A stretch of DNA of 64,000 bases from assembly GCF_004216695.1 (NCBI RefSeq), contig NZ_SGXC01000001.1, positions 868,001 through 932,000 of the forward strand, read 5' to 3'. The position numbers and the translations under genes were made by a program. The notes beneath the pieces were generated by a model that saw only the letters and a program-made list of their open reading frames with translations, was not told the origin of the DNA and did not search any database. The stretch comes from Pigmentiphaga kullae. Its GTDB lineage: Bacteria; Pseudomonadota; Gammaproteobacteria; Burkholderiales; Burkholderiaceae_B. Positions 53,656-61,901 of this stretch are shown piece by piece (position 1 is the first letter of the stretch; each line of letters begins with the position of its first letter).

Positions 53656-54603
53656 TCAGCCGCGCGGCCGCCTGCGGCCCACGGCCCGCGCGCCCTGCCA
53701 CTGCCCCTGTTCGACCTGGGCCATTATCAGCTCGCGCACCATGGGCAGCACCTCGCTGGCCACGCGCGACAGCGGGCGCGACACCGGCCAGGCCAGGCTG
53801 CGCTGCAGCCACAGCCCGGCGATGGGCACCGCCGCCAGGCCGGACTCGAGCGCGACGCTGGAGGGCAGATAGACGGTGTAGCCCATGCCCCGGCGCACCA
53901 GTTGCGCGGCCAGCGCGAAGGCGCCGACTTCGGCCTCGATGCGCAGCGGCACCCGCTGGCGCGCGGCCAGGGCCTCGATCTCGTTGCGTATGCCGGCGCG
54001 CGAGACGCCCGTCAGGATCAGCGGCAGGCCGCGCAACTGCCGCACCGGGATCTCGCTGCGCGCAAGCAGCGGGTCGCCCGCGCGCCCCACCAGGCACAGG
54101 CGGTCCTCGAACAGGGGCTCGACGGCCAGCATGTGCGCCGGCGGCGGGGCCGGCGTGGCGCCGCTCAGCAGCGCGATGTCGACCGCGTTGTCGCGCAGCA
54201 TGTCGTGCATGGCGGGGCTGAAGGCCTGCACGATGTGCGGCTGCGCATCGGGAAAGCGCTGCTTGATCGCGATCGTGAGCGCGGCGCCGATCACCGTCAC
54301 GTAGTTGGGCGTCATGCCGATGATGACCGGGCCGGACGGCGGCCCCTGCGTGTCGTGTACGTCGCTCTTGAGCTGGTCGAAGCTGCGCAGCAGGTATTGC
54401 GCGCGGTCCAGCAGGCGGCGCCCTTCCGGCGTAAGCGTCGCGCCGCGCAGATGGCGTTCGAACAGCCGCACGCCCAGTTCGTCCTCCAGCATGCGTATGC
54501 GCCGGCTCAGCGCCGGCTGGGCGATGAAGAGCTGCTGCGCCGCCTTGGAAAAATTCTCGTGCGCGGCGACGGTCACGAAGTACTTCAGTTGACGAATGTC
54601 CAT
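53656..54603 (-). CDS. LysR-family transcriptional regulator
   Basis: A 315-residue regulator with classic N terminus (MDIRQLKYFVTVAAHENFSKAAQQLFIAQPALSRRIRMLEDELGVRLFER) and effector domain beginning near residue 92 (PVIIGMTPNYVTVIG). It is upstream of and co-directional with the cupin-Bug-aldolase genes, and divergent from an esterase gene. The ATG at 54603 is the standard start. Confidence 0.92.
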   Translation of the reverse strand: MDIRQLKYFVTVAAHENFSKAAQQLFIAQPALSRRIRMLEDELGVRLFERHLRGATLTPEGRRLLDRAQYLLRSFDQLKSDVHDTQGPPSGPVIIGMTPNYVTVIGAALTIAIKQRFPDAQPHIVQAFSPAMHDMLRDNAVDIALLSGATPAPPPAHMLAVEPLFEDRLCLVGRAGDPLLARSEIPVRQLRGLPLILTGVSRAGIRNEIEALAARQRVPLRIEAEVGAFALAAQLVRRGMGYTVYLPSSVALESGLAAVPIAGLWLQRSLAWPVSRPLSRVASEVLPMVRELIMAQVEQGQWQGARAVGRRRPRG

Positions 54604-54667
54604 GACGCCTGCCAATCCCCCTGTCGTGCGCTATACCCTGGCGGCATGGCCCCTGGACCGCGGAAAT

Positions 54668-55681
54668 ATGACGCGGCCAAGCAAGACCGGCCCTATCATA
54701 GCCACGCTGCCCACCCTCGTCACCGCCGCCTTGACCATGAAGCCCGACGACGCCCTGCTTGCCCGACTGGACCCCGACATCGCGCCTCGCGTGCTGCGCC
54801 TGGTCCAGGCCGAGACCACGGCCTCGCACCTGCTGGAACCGGCCCAGGTGCGCGCCGCCTTCCTGCGCGCGCGCCAGCCGCTGCGGCGCCCGCCGGTGCC
54901 GCTGGACATCGAGGACGTCGGCATCACCGTCGACGGCGCGCCGCTGGCGCTGCGCCTGTACCGCCCGCGCCGGCCCCGCCCCCCCGCGTTGCTCTACCTG
55001 CACGGCGGCGCCTTCACCAACGGCGACCTCGACAGCCACGACGCCACCTGCTGCCTGCTGGCGATGGAAGCCGGCGCGATGGTGGCCAGCGTGGACTATC
55101 GCGTGCTGCCCGAGCACCGCTTCCCGGCCGCGTTCGACGACACCGTGGGCGCGTTGCGATGGCTGCACCAACAGGCCGCGTCGCTGGGCGCCGACCCGGC
55201 GCGCCTGGCCGTGGGCGGCGACAGCTCGGGCGCGAACCTGGCCCTGGCGGCGGCGCTGGAGACGCGCGGCAGCGTCCCGCTGCGGGCAATGTGGCTGGCC
55301 TACCCCATCATCGGCATCGATTTCGAGACCCCCTCGTACCGCGAGAACGCCAACGCCCCGCTGCTGACCCGCGCCCGCTGCCGGCGCATCCTGCGCGACT
55401 ACCTGGGGCGCGATCCCGGCCCGGACGACAGCCGGGTGGCGCCGCTGCTGGCGCCGGACTTCACCGGGCTGCCGCCGGCGGTGGCCGTGGCCGCCGAACT
55501 CGACCCGCTGCGCAGCGACGCCGAGATCCTGGCCGACCGCCTGCGGGCAGCCGGCGCGGCCTGCGAACTGGTACGCGCGGCGGGCATGCCGCACGGTTTC
55601 CTGCGCTGGGTGGCCGACAGCGACGCGAGCCGGCGCATCGCCGTTCGCAGCGCCCAGGCGCTGGCTGCCCTGCTGGACTGA
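54668..55681 (+). CDS. Alpha/beta hydrolase, hormone-sensitive-lipase (HSL) type
   Basis: A 337-residue esterase. Motifs are LYLHGGAFTNGD (oxyanion HGG at 112-114), nucleophile Ser186 in GGDSSGANLAL, an acidic residue in AAELDPLRSDAE and His in AGMPHGFLRW. The start is uncertain: ATGs at 54596, 54668 and 54737 are in frame, and the last one begins MKPDDALLARLDPDIAPRV, which resembles the typical N terminus. It is divergent from the LysR gene by about 65 bp and may be controlled by it. Confidence 0.88.
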   Translation: MTRPSKTGPIIATLPTLVTAALTMKPDDALLARLDPDIAPRVLRLVQAETTASHLLEPAQVRAAFLRARQPLRRPPVPLDIEDVGITVDGAPLALRLYRPRRPRPPALLYLHGGAFTNGDLDSHDATCCLLAMEAGAMVASVDYRVLPEHRFPAAFDDTVGALRWLHQQAASLGADPARLAVGGDSSGANLALAAALETRGSVPLRAMWLAYPIIGIDFETPSYRENANAPLLTRARCRRILRDYLGRDPGPDDSRVAPLLAPDFTGLPPAVAVAAELDPLRSDAEILADRLRAAGAACELVRAAGMPHGFLRWVADSDASRRIAVRSAQALAALLD

Positions 55682-55748
55682 AGCGGGCCGCCCTTCCAGG
55701 GCGCCGGTACCGATAAAATCGGAACTACCGCAGCCCGGGACGACCGCC

Positions 55749-56660
55749 TTGGAACTTCGCCAGATCCAGTACTTCATCTGCCTTTTCGAGGAAGGCACCG
55801 TCACGGGCGCGGCGCGCCGCGTGAACGTGGTGCAGCCCGCGCTGAGCGCGCAGATCGTCAAGCTGGAAGAGGAGCTGGGCCAGAAACTGTTCATCCGCAG
55901 CGCGCGCGGCATGGAGCCCACCGAGGCGGGGCGGCGCATGTACCAGCTCTACCTGCCCATCCTGCGGGACCTGTCGCAGGCGCGCGAGCAGATGACCCTG
56001 CGCGGCGGCGAGGTCGGCGGCGAAGTCATGGTCGGCATGATCTCGTCGCTGGCCGAAAGCGTGCTGAGCGAGGCGCTGACCGACTTCGCGCGCGCCTATC
56101 CCAAGGTGAACGTCACCGTCACCAACGGCCCGCTGCTCGACTGGGTGGCGGCCGGCAAGATCGACGCCGCGATCGTGGACAAGCCCCGCCGGCCGTTCTC
56201 GATCAGCGTCGAACCCATCATCGACGAGGAACTCGTGCTGGTCGGCCCCGACGACGACGCGCTGCCGGCATCCCTGCCGCTGTCGGCCGCCGCCGCGCTG
56301 CCGCTGCTGTTCACGCCGCGCGAACACAACCTGCGCGAAATCCTGGAAGACTACGCACGCCAGGAGAACCTGGTGTTCAAGCCCGTATTCGAGATCTATT
56401 CGATGACGGCGCTGCTGAACCTGGCCGAGGACGCGGGCTTCTACGCCATCCTGCCCCGCACCGTGGTACGCCGCCGCGCGAGCCGCTCGCCGCTGTGCGT
56501 GCGCACCATCGAGGCGCCGGCCATGACGCGGCAGATCGTCTGCGTCACGCACCCGCGCCGCCCGCTGAGCACGGCCTGCGCCCTGTTCCTGGACGTGCTG
56601 CGCACGCACATACGGGGGCTGCCGGGCGGCGCGCCGCGAGCGGGCGATACCGATCGGTGA
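55749..56660 (+). CDS. LysR-family transcriptional regulator
   Basis: A 303-residue regulator of the CynR/nitrogen-assimilation type (MELRQIQYFICLFEEGTVTGAARRVNVVQPALSAQIVKLEEELGQKLF) with effector domain from about residue 90. It begins with TTG, since no ATG fits the conserved N terminus. The C terminus is followed by a 15-bp palindrome and a 241-bp gap before a Bug gene on the same strand, which it may regulate. Confidence 0.9.
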   Translation: MELRQIQYFICLFEEGTVTGAARRVNVVQPALSAQIVKLEEELGQKLFIRSARGMEPTEAGRRMYQLYLPILRDLSQAREQMTLRGGEVGGEVMVGMISSLAESVLSEALTDFARAYPKVNVTVTNGPLLDWVAAGKIDAAIVDKPRRPFSISVEPIIDEELVLVGPDDDALPASLPLSAAAALPLLFTPREHNLREILEDYARQENLVFKPVFEIYSMTALLNLAEDAGFYAILPRTVVRRRASRSPLCVRTIEAPAMTRQIVCVTHPRRPLSTACALFLDVLRTHIRGLPGGAPRAGDTDR

Positions 56661-56672
56661 TCGCTGCGATCA
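56658..56672. promoter_or_regulatory. 15-bp palindrome at end of LysR gene
   Basis: TGATCGC-T-GCGATCA overlaps the LysR stop codon and lies 230 bp before the Bug start codon. It may be an operator for the following Bug-decarboxylase genes or a weak stem at the transcript end. Confidence 0.35.
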
Positions 56673-56901
56673 GTATTAATCATGGCCTGGAACCCGTTTC
56701 CGCCGCCCTTCCCGACTTAGAATTTCCGCAGCGCCGCAAGCCGCCCCCAGCGGGGCCGCCCGCAACACCCGGCGCCTCCAGGACGCACCGGGCGTGGTGA
56801 TCCACGCACCGGCGCGCACACTCCCCATCCCGCAAGCGACCGTGTCCGGCGTGGCATGGGGATCGGTACGAGTCACTGAAGAAGCACAGATGGAGACCTG
56901 C

Positions 56902-57876
56902 ATGAAATTCCCGGCACGCGCCCTGTTCGCCGCCCTGTCCGTGGCCGCGGCCGCCGCCTCGCCCGTGGCGATGGCGGACAGCTATCCCGCCAAACCCGTG
57001 CGCGTCATCGTGCCCGTGACCGCCGGCGGCGGCGTGGACACGGCCGCGCGCCTGATCGCCACGCACCTGCGCGCCGAACTGGGCCAGACCTTCGTGGTCG
57101 AGAACAAGCCCGGCGCCGGCGGCAACATCGGGCTGGACCTGCTGGCCAAGGCGCCGGCCGACGGCTACACGCTGGCCATCATCCCCAACACCATGACCAT
57201 CAACCACACGTTGATGAACAAGCTGCCCTTCGACACCCTCAAGAGCTTCGCGCCGGTGGTACAGATCGGCACCACGCCGGCGGTGCTGGGCGCGCGCGCC
57301 GACCTCGCCCCCAAGTCGCTCAAGGATCTGGTGGCCTACGCCAAGGGCAACCCGGGCAAACTGTCGTACGCCGGCTGCGACACGGGCTCGGCGCTGCACC
57401 TTGCGGGCGAGATGTTCAAGCAGCAGGCCAACGTGGACGTCACCCACGTACCGTACAAGGGCTGCTCGGACTCGGTGCCCAACGTGCTGGGCGGCCAGGT
57501 CGACCTGATCTTCATCACGCTGACCAACATCGCGGGCTACCTCAAGGACGGCCGCATGCGCGTCTACGCCGTCGCGGCCGACCAGCGCACGCCCTATGCG
57601 CCCGACCTGCCGACCGGCGCCGAGCAAGGCTTCCCCGGTTTCGACATCGACATCTGGTATGGCATGCTGGCCCCCGCGGGCACGCCGCGCGAGATCGTGG
57701 CCAGGCTGAACTCGGCCGTGAACGCCATCCTGAAAAAGCCCGAGGTGCAATCGACCCTGGCGACCAGCTACCTGACGCCGGTGGGCGGCACGCCCGAACA
57801 GTTCGGGCAGAAGATCCGTTCCGACATCGACCGTTACGGCGCCGTCATCCGCAAGGCCAACATCCGCATCGAATGA
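56902..57876 (+). CDS. Bug-family periplasmic solute receptor (TctC-like)
   Basis: A 324-residue receptor with signal peptide MKFPARALFAALSVAAAAASPVAMAD and loops VRVIVPVTAGGGVDTAARLI and VENKPGAGGNIGLDLLAKA followed by ADGYTLAI. Cys pairs occur in AGCDTGSALH and YKGCSDSV, unusual for the family, and could form a disulfide. The ATG at 56902 has GGAG upstream; ATGs at 56890 or 56794 are less likely. It precedes the decarboxylase-like gene by 31 bp. Confidence 0.93.
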   Translation: MKFPARALFAALSVAAAAASPVAMADSYPAKPVRVIVPVTAGGGVDTAARLIATHLRAELGQTFVVENKPGAGGNIGLDLLAKAPADGYTLAIIPNTMTINHTLMNKLPFDTLKSFAPVVQIGTTPAVLGARADLAPKSLKDLVAYAKGNPGKLSYAGCDTGSALHLAGEMFKQQANVDVTHVPYKGCSDSVPNVLGGQVDLIFITLTNIAGYLKDGRMRVYAVAADQRTPYAPDLPTGAEQGFPGFDIDIWYGMLAPAGTPREIVARLNSAVNAILKKPEVQSTLATSYLTPVGGTPEQFGQKIRSDIDRYGAVIRKANIRIE

Positions 57877-57907
57877 CCGTCCAACCTTTTTTCTATCGAG
57901 GCCGCTT

Positions 57908-58900
57908 ATGTCCAAACTGAGACTTTCCCTGGGCTGCTGGGACTATGACCGCACCCGCGCGCTGATGGACGGCACCGTCGTTCCCGACGGCATCGACCTG
58001 AACTACCTGAACATGCCGGTCGAGGAAACCTTCTTCCGCATGCTGCGGCATCGCGAGTTCGACGTGGCCGAAATGTCGCTGTCGTCGTATACGGTGTCGC
58101 TGTTCAAGCCCGAGCGGCCCTTCATCGCGATCCCGATCTTCCCCTCGCGCTTCTTCCGCCATTCCTGCATCTACGTGAACGCGGACGCGGGCATCCGCGA
58201 GCCCAAGGACCTGATCGGCAAACGCATCGGCACGCCCGAATACCAGATGACCGCGCCGGTGTGGATCCGCGGCATCCTGGACGAACACTACGGCGTGCCC
58301 GTGGACAGCGTGACCTACGTCACCGGCGGCGAAGAAGAACCCGGCCGCCCCGAGAAGCTCAAGATCGACCTGCCGCCCAACATCAAGGTCGAGCAGATCG
58401 GCCCCACGCAGACCCTGTCGCAGATGCTGCTGGACGGCGAGATCGACGCCCTGCACACCGCCCGCATGCCGTCCACCTTCCTGACCGGCAAGGGCAAAGT
58501 CACGCGCCTGTTCCCCGATTTCGAGGCGGTCGAGCGCGAGTACTTCCGCAGCACGGGGATCTTCCCCATCATGCACACGCTGGTCATCCGCCGCGAGATC
58601 TACGAAGCCAACCGCTGGGTCGCGCAATCGCTGTACAAGGCCTTCGTGCAGGCGCAGCAGGTGGCCTACCAGAACCTGCGCGAGACCGCCGCGCTCAAGA
58701 TCATGCACCCGTGGCTGCTGGGCAACATGGAAGCGGTGGTCAAAGAAATGGGCGAGGACTTCTGGGCCTACGGCTTCGAGAACAACCGCAAGACGCTGGA
58801 GACCTTCCTGCGCTACCACCACCAGGGCGGACTGTCGAAGAAGCTGCTGACGCCGGAAGACCTGTTCGCGCCGGAGACCTTCGAGGCGTTCAAGATCTGA
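57908..58900 (+). CDS. 4,5-dihydroxyphthalate decarboxylase-like protein
   Basis: A 330-residue protein with a type II periplasmic-binding fold but no signal peptide. The whole length follows the 4,5-dihydroxyphthalate decarboxylase (Pht5) family: LRLSLGCWDYDRTRALMDGTV, FDVAEMSLSSYTVSL, PIFPSRFFRHSCIYVNADAGIREPKDLIGKRIGTPEY and VWIRGILDEHYGV. In phthalate pathways the enzyme yields protocatechuate. The neighbouring Bug receptor suggests uptake of an aromatic diacid. A solute-binding role without catalysis is the alternative. Confidence 0.85.
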   Translation: MSKLRLSLGCWDYDRTRALMDGTVVPDGIDLNYLNMPVEETFFRMLRHREFDVAEMSLSSYTVSLFKPERPFIAIPIFPSRFFRHSCIYVNADAGIREPKDLIGKRIGTPEYQMTAPVWIRGILDEHYGVPVDSVTYVTGGEEEPGRPEKLKIDLPPNIKVEQIGPTQTLSQMLLDGEIDALHTARMPSTFLTGKGKVTRLFPDFEAVEREYFRSTGIFPIMHTLVIRREIYEANRWVAQSLYKAFVQAQQVAYQNLRETAALKIMHPWLLGNMEAVVKEMGEDFWAYGFENNRKTLETFLRYHHQGGLSKKLLTPEDLFAPETFEAFKI

Positions 58901-58910
58901 ATGCCATAGC

Positions 58911-58940
58911 CGGGCGGACCGCGCGCACGCGGCCCGCCCG
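58911..58940. terminator. Bidirectional hairpin between convergent genes
   Basis: CGGGCGGACCGCG (58911-58923) pairs with CGCGGCCCGCCCG (58928-58940) across a four-base loop with one mismatch. It lies between the convergent decarboxylase-like and aldo/keto reductase genes, where a terminator is expected for both strands. Confidence 0.6.
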
Positions 58941-58944
58941 CCGC

Positions 58945-59994
58945 TCAGGGGCAGGGATTGGGCTGGCCGCGGTGGATGCGCTCGATGCCTTCGAGCACCT
59001 CGGCCGGCAGCACGACCTGCGCGCTGGCGATGTTCTCCTGCAACTGCGCCATCGAGGTCGCGCCGATCAGGTTGCTGGCCACGAAGGGCCGGCTGTTCAC
59101 CCAGGCCAGCGCCATCTGCGCCGGCACGAGGCCATGGTCGCGCGCGAGTTCCACGTACTGGCGCGCGGCCGATTCGGCCTCGGGCCCGTCATAGCGGGTG
59201 AAGCGCGTGAACAGCGTCAGGCGCGCGCCCTCGGGCCGCGCGCCGCCCAGGTACTTGCCCGACAGTACGCCCATGCCCAGCGGCGAATAGGCCAGCAGGC
59301 TGACCTGTTCGAACTGCGTGAACTCGGACAGGCCGATTTCGTACACGCGGTTGAGCAGGCTGTAAGGGTTCTGGATGGACGCGATGCGCGGCAGGCCGCG
59401 TGTCTCGGACAGTTTCAGGAACTGCGACACGCCCCACGGGGTCTCGTTCGAGACGCCGATGTGCCGGACCTTGCCCTCGCGCACGAAGTCCTGCAGCACC
59501 GACAGCGTTTCCTCGATGGGCACGGTGTAGTCGTCCTTCACCCAGGGATAGGCGAGCTGGCCGAAGGTGGCCGTGGTGCGATCGGGCCAGTGCAACTGGT
59601 AGAGATCGAGATAGTCCGTCTGCAGGCGCTTGAGGCTGTCGTGCAGCGCGGCGGTCAGGTTCTTGCGGTCCAGGAAGGGCTTGCCGTCGCGGATGTGGCC
59701 GGGGCGCTTGGCGTCGCGCAGCGGGCCGGCGACCTTGCTGGTCAGCACGATGTCCCGGCGGCGGCCGGTGCGGGCCAGCCAGGTGCCGATGTAGGTCTCG
59801 GTGCGGCCCTGGGTCTCGGCCTTGGGCGGCACCGGATACATCTCGGCGGCATCCACCAGGTTCACGCCCCGCGCCAGCGCATAGTCCAGCTGCTCGTGGG
59901 CGTCGGCTTCGCTGTTCTGCTCTCCCCAGGTCATGGTTCCCAGCCCGATCACGCTGACTTCGAGATCGGTGCGTCCCAGTTTGCGGTATTCCAC
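58945..59994 (-). CDS. Aldo/keto reductase, Tas-like
   Basis: A 349-residue NADPH-dependent reductase. The barrel residues are standard: Asp and Tyr in VNLVDAAEMYPVPP, Lys in VLTSKVAG, His in LYQLHWPDR; TTATFGQLAYPWVKDD is typical of Tas. A GTG at 59994 with GGAG upstream is chosen; a TTG 11 codons upstream is less likely. It stands alone and convergent with the decarboxylase-like gene. Confidence 0.93.
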   Translation of the reverse strand: MEYRKLGRTDLEVSVIGLGTMTWGEQNSEADAHEQLDYALARGVNLVDAAEMYPVPPKAETQGRTETYIGTWLARTGRRRDIVLTSKVAGPLRDAKRPGHIRDGKPFLDRKNLTAALHDSLKRLQTDYLDLYQLHWPDRTTATFGQLAYPWVKDDYTVPIEETLSVLQDFVREGKVRHIGVSNETPWGVSQFLKLSETRGLPRIASIQNPYSLLNRVYEIGLSEFTQFEQVSLLAYSPLGMGVLSGKYLGGARPEGARLTLFTRFTRYDGPEAESAARQYVELARDHGLVPAQMALAWVNSRPFVASNLIGATSMAQLQENIASAQVVLPAEVLEGIERIHRGQPNPCP

Positions 59995-60122
59995 GTCTGT
60001 GCTCCGGTTAAGGGTTGTCCCGTCCAAGGTTACTGCATGGCCGCTGTCGCCAGCATGAAAGCCCGGCGCGAAAGCCTAAAATAGCGGGCAATTCCAAAAT
60101 GCCCCCGCAGGAGAACTCTCGC

Positions 60123-60464
60123 ATGCAAGAGGATGACGGCCGCGAACCCGACTATCGCTTCACGCTGGCCAACGAACGCACCTTCCTCGCCTGGATCCGC
60201 ACCGCCCTGGCCGTGCTGGCCGGCGCCATCCTGCTGCACCAGTTCGGCGGCGTAGTCCAGCCGCATTGGCCATTGCTGGCGCTGAGCGTGGCAATGACCG
60301 TCGCCGGCCTGATCTTCTGCTGCGGCGCCTATTTCCAATGGAAGGCCAACCAGCAGGCGATGCGGCACTCGCGCCCGCTGCCGCGCTCGGCGCTGATTCC
60401 GCTGGCCGCGGGCGTGACCATACTGGTGGCCGTGGTGGCCGGCCTGTTCGTGCTGTTCCGATGA
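60123..60464 (+). CDS. DUF202 (YidH-like) membrane protein, first of pair
   Basis: A 113-residue inner-membrane protein with three predicted helices after the family signature YRFTLANERTFLAWIRTALAVLAGAILL. AGGAG gives a good binding site. Its stop overlaps the next start (ATGA at 60461-60464). Function of the family is not firmly known. Confidence 0.92.
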   Translation: MQEDDGREPDYRFTLANERTFLAWIRTALAVLAGAILLHQFGGVVQPHWPLLALSVAMTVAGLIFCCGAYFQWKANQQAMRHSRPLPRSALIPLAAGVTILVAVVAGLFVLFR

Positions 60465-60769
60465 GTTCGCAACTCGACCCCGGGCTGCAACCCCAGCGCA
60501 CCGCGCTGTCCTGGGGCCGGACCGGCCTGTCGATGACGGCCGTGGCGCTACTGGTGCTGCGAGCGGGCATACAGGAACACCAGCCGGTCTTTCTCGTCGT
60601 CGGCGCGCTGGACATGCTGTGCGCCATCCTGTTCTTCGCGACCGCGTCATGGCGCCGGTCGGCCTTGGCCCTGGACAAGATCCACGCCGCCTCCACGGGG
60701 TGGATGGCGGGCATCACCGCGCTGGTGGCGATCACGAGCCTGGCCGGGACCTGGCTGGTGCTGAGTTAG
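60461..60769 (+). CDS. DUF202 (YidH-like) membrane protein, second of pair
   Basis: A 102-residue inner-membrane protein with LDPGLQPQRTALSWGRTGLSMTAVALLVLRAG, the divergent form of the DUF202 N-terminal motif, and three helices. The four-base overlap with the first gene and similar size suggest a hetero-oligomer, as in the E. coli YidH/YidG pair. Confidence 0.92.
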   Translation: MSSQLDPGLQPQRTALSWGRTGLSMTAVALLVLRAGIQEHQPVFLVVGALDMLCAILFFATASWRRSALALDKIHAASTGWMAGITALVAITSLAGTWLVLS

Positions 60770-60786
60770 GCCAGCCCCGCCCACGA

Positions 60787-61896
60787 TCAGCGCCAGGGAT
60801 CGATGGTCATGTGGATGGCCCCCTGCACGCCCTGCCCCGCCAGGCTGCGCAGCGCGAGGTCGGTATCCTCGAGCCCGAAGGCATGGGTGCTCATCTTCTT
60901 GACGCCATGACGATCGCCCGCGATCAGTTGCAGGGCCAGCTCGACCGACTCGTAGCTGTGGCCGCGCATGCCCTTGACGGTCAGGAAACGCGCGATGATG
61001 CGGTCGCTGTCGAACTCGGGAATGCGCCGGCGCTTCTGCCCGCCCAGGATGACGCGCCCGCGCTTGCGCGCGAGCTGGATCGCGGTGACGACCGAATCGG
61101 TACCGCCGGCCGCGCAGTCGATGACCAGATCCGCCATCAGGCCGCCGGTCAGGTCGGCGACGGTTTCGAGCAGGTCCTGGGACTCGATGTCGATGGTGTG
61201 GTGCGCGCCGAGTTCGCGCGCCAGCGCCAGGCGGCGCGTATCCGTCTCGTTCGAGAGCCCGGTGATGATGATGCGTTCGGCTCCCGCTTCGCGCGCGGCC
61301 ACGACGCATGCCAGGCCCTGCTGTCCCGGCCCTTGTATCACCACGGTCTGGCCCGGCCCCGCGCCGCCTTGCAGATAGGTCCATTCGACGCCGTTGGCCA
61401 GCGGCAGCGCCAGCGCCGCGTGGCGGGGCGAGACCCCGGCGGGCACGCGGTGGAACACCGTGTTCAGGTGCAGGAACTGGTACTGGCTGAACCCGCCCCA
61501 CAGCCCCGGTTCCACCGACAGGCCGGTGGCGCCGTAGCGCAGGCCGCCCAGCCGCCAGTCGGTGGCGTCGCACAGCCGGAATTCGCCGCTGCGGCAGAAC
61601 TCGCAGTGGCCGCAGGGCAGGTATTCCTCCAGCGCGACGAGATCGCCTTCCTTGACGCCCCATTTGGCGCGCGCCACCTCGCCCAGTTCGGCCACGTGGC
61701 CGACGGTTTCGTGGCCCAGCACGAGCGGACCGCGGCTGGCCGGCAGTTGCTGGTAGTAGGGCCAGTCGCTGCCGCACACGCCGGTGACGGCGACCTTGAG
61801 CAGGCCGCTGGTGGCCGAGGTGGTCGGCGCGGCCAGTTCGCGCAGTTCGGTCCTGCCGGCCTCGACGGCGACCGCGGCTCGTACGGTAAGCGCCAT
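60787..61896 (-). CDS. Zinc-dependent alcohol dehydrogenase
   Basis: A 369-residue MDR dehydrogenase. Catalytic zinc ligands are Cys41 (GVCGSDW) and His62/Glu63 (LGHETVGHV), structural zinc cysteines lie in CGHCEFCRSGEFRLC (95-109), and the nucleotide loop is VVIQGPGQQGLACV. It begins five bases after the oxygenase stop and should form an operon with it. It may oxidise a hydroxylated product or act as a dihydrodiol or alcohol dehydrogenase of the pathway. Confidence 0.92.
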   Translation of the reverse strand: MALTVRAAVAVEAGRTELRELAAPTTSATSGLLKVAVTGVCGSDWPYYQQLPASRGPLVLGHETVGHVAELGEVARAKWGVKEGDLVALEEYLPCGHCEFCRSGEFRLCDATDWRLGGLRYGATGLSVEPGLWGGFSQYQFLHLNTVFHRVPAGVSPRHAALALPLANGVEWTYLQGGAGPGQTVVIQGPGQQGLACVVAAREAGAERIIITGLSNETDTRRLALARELGAHHTIDIESQDLLETVADLTGGLMADLVIDCAAGGTDSVVTAIQLARKRGRVILGGQKRRRIPEFDSDRIIARFLTVKGMRGHSYESVELALQLIAGDRHGVKKMSTHAFGLEDTDLALRSLAGQGVQGAIHMTIDPWR

Positions 61897-61901
61897 GGCC
61901 G

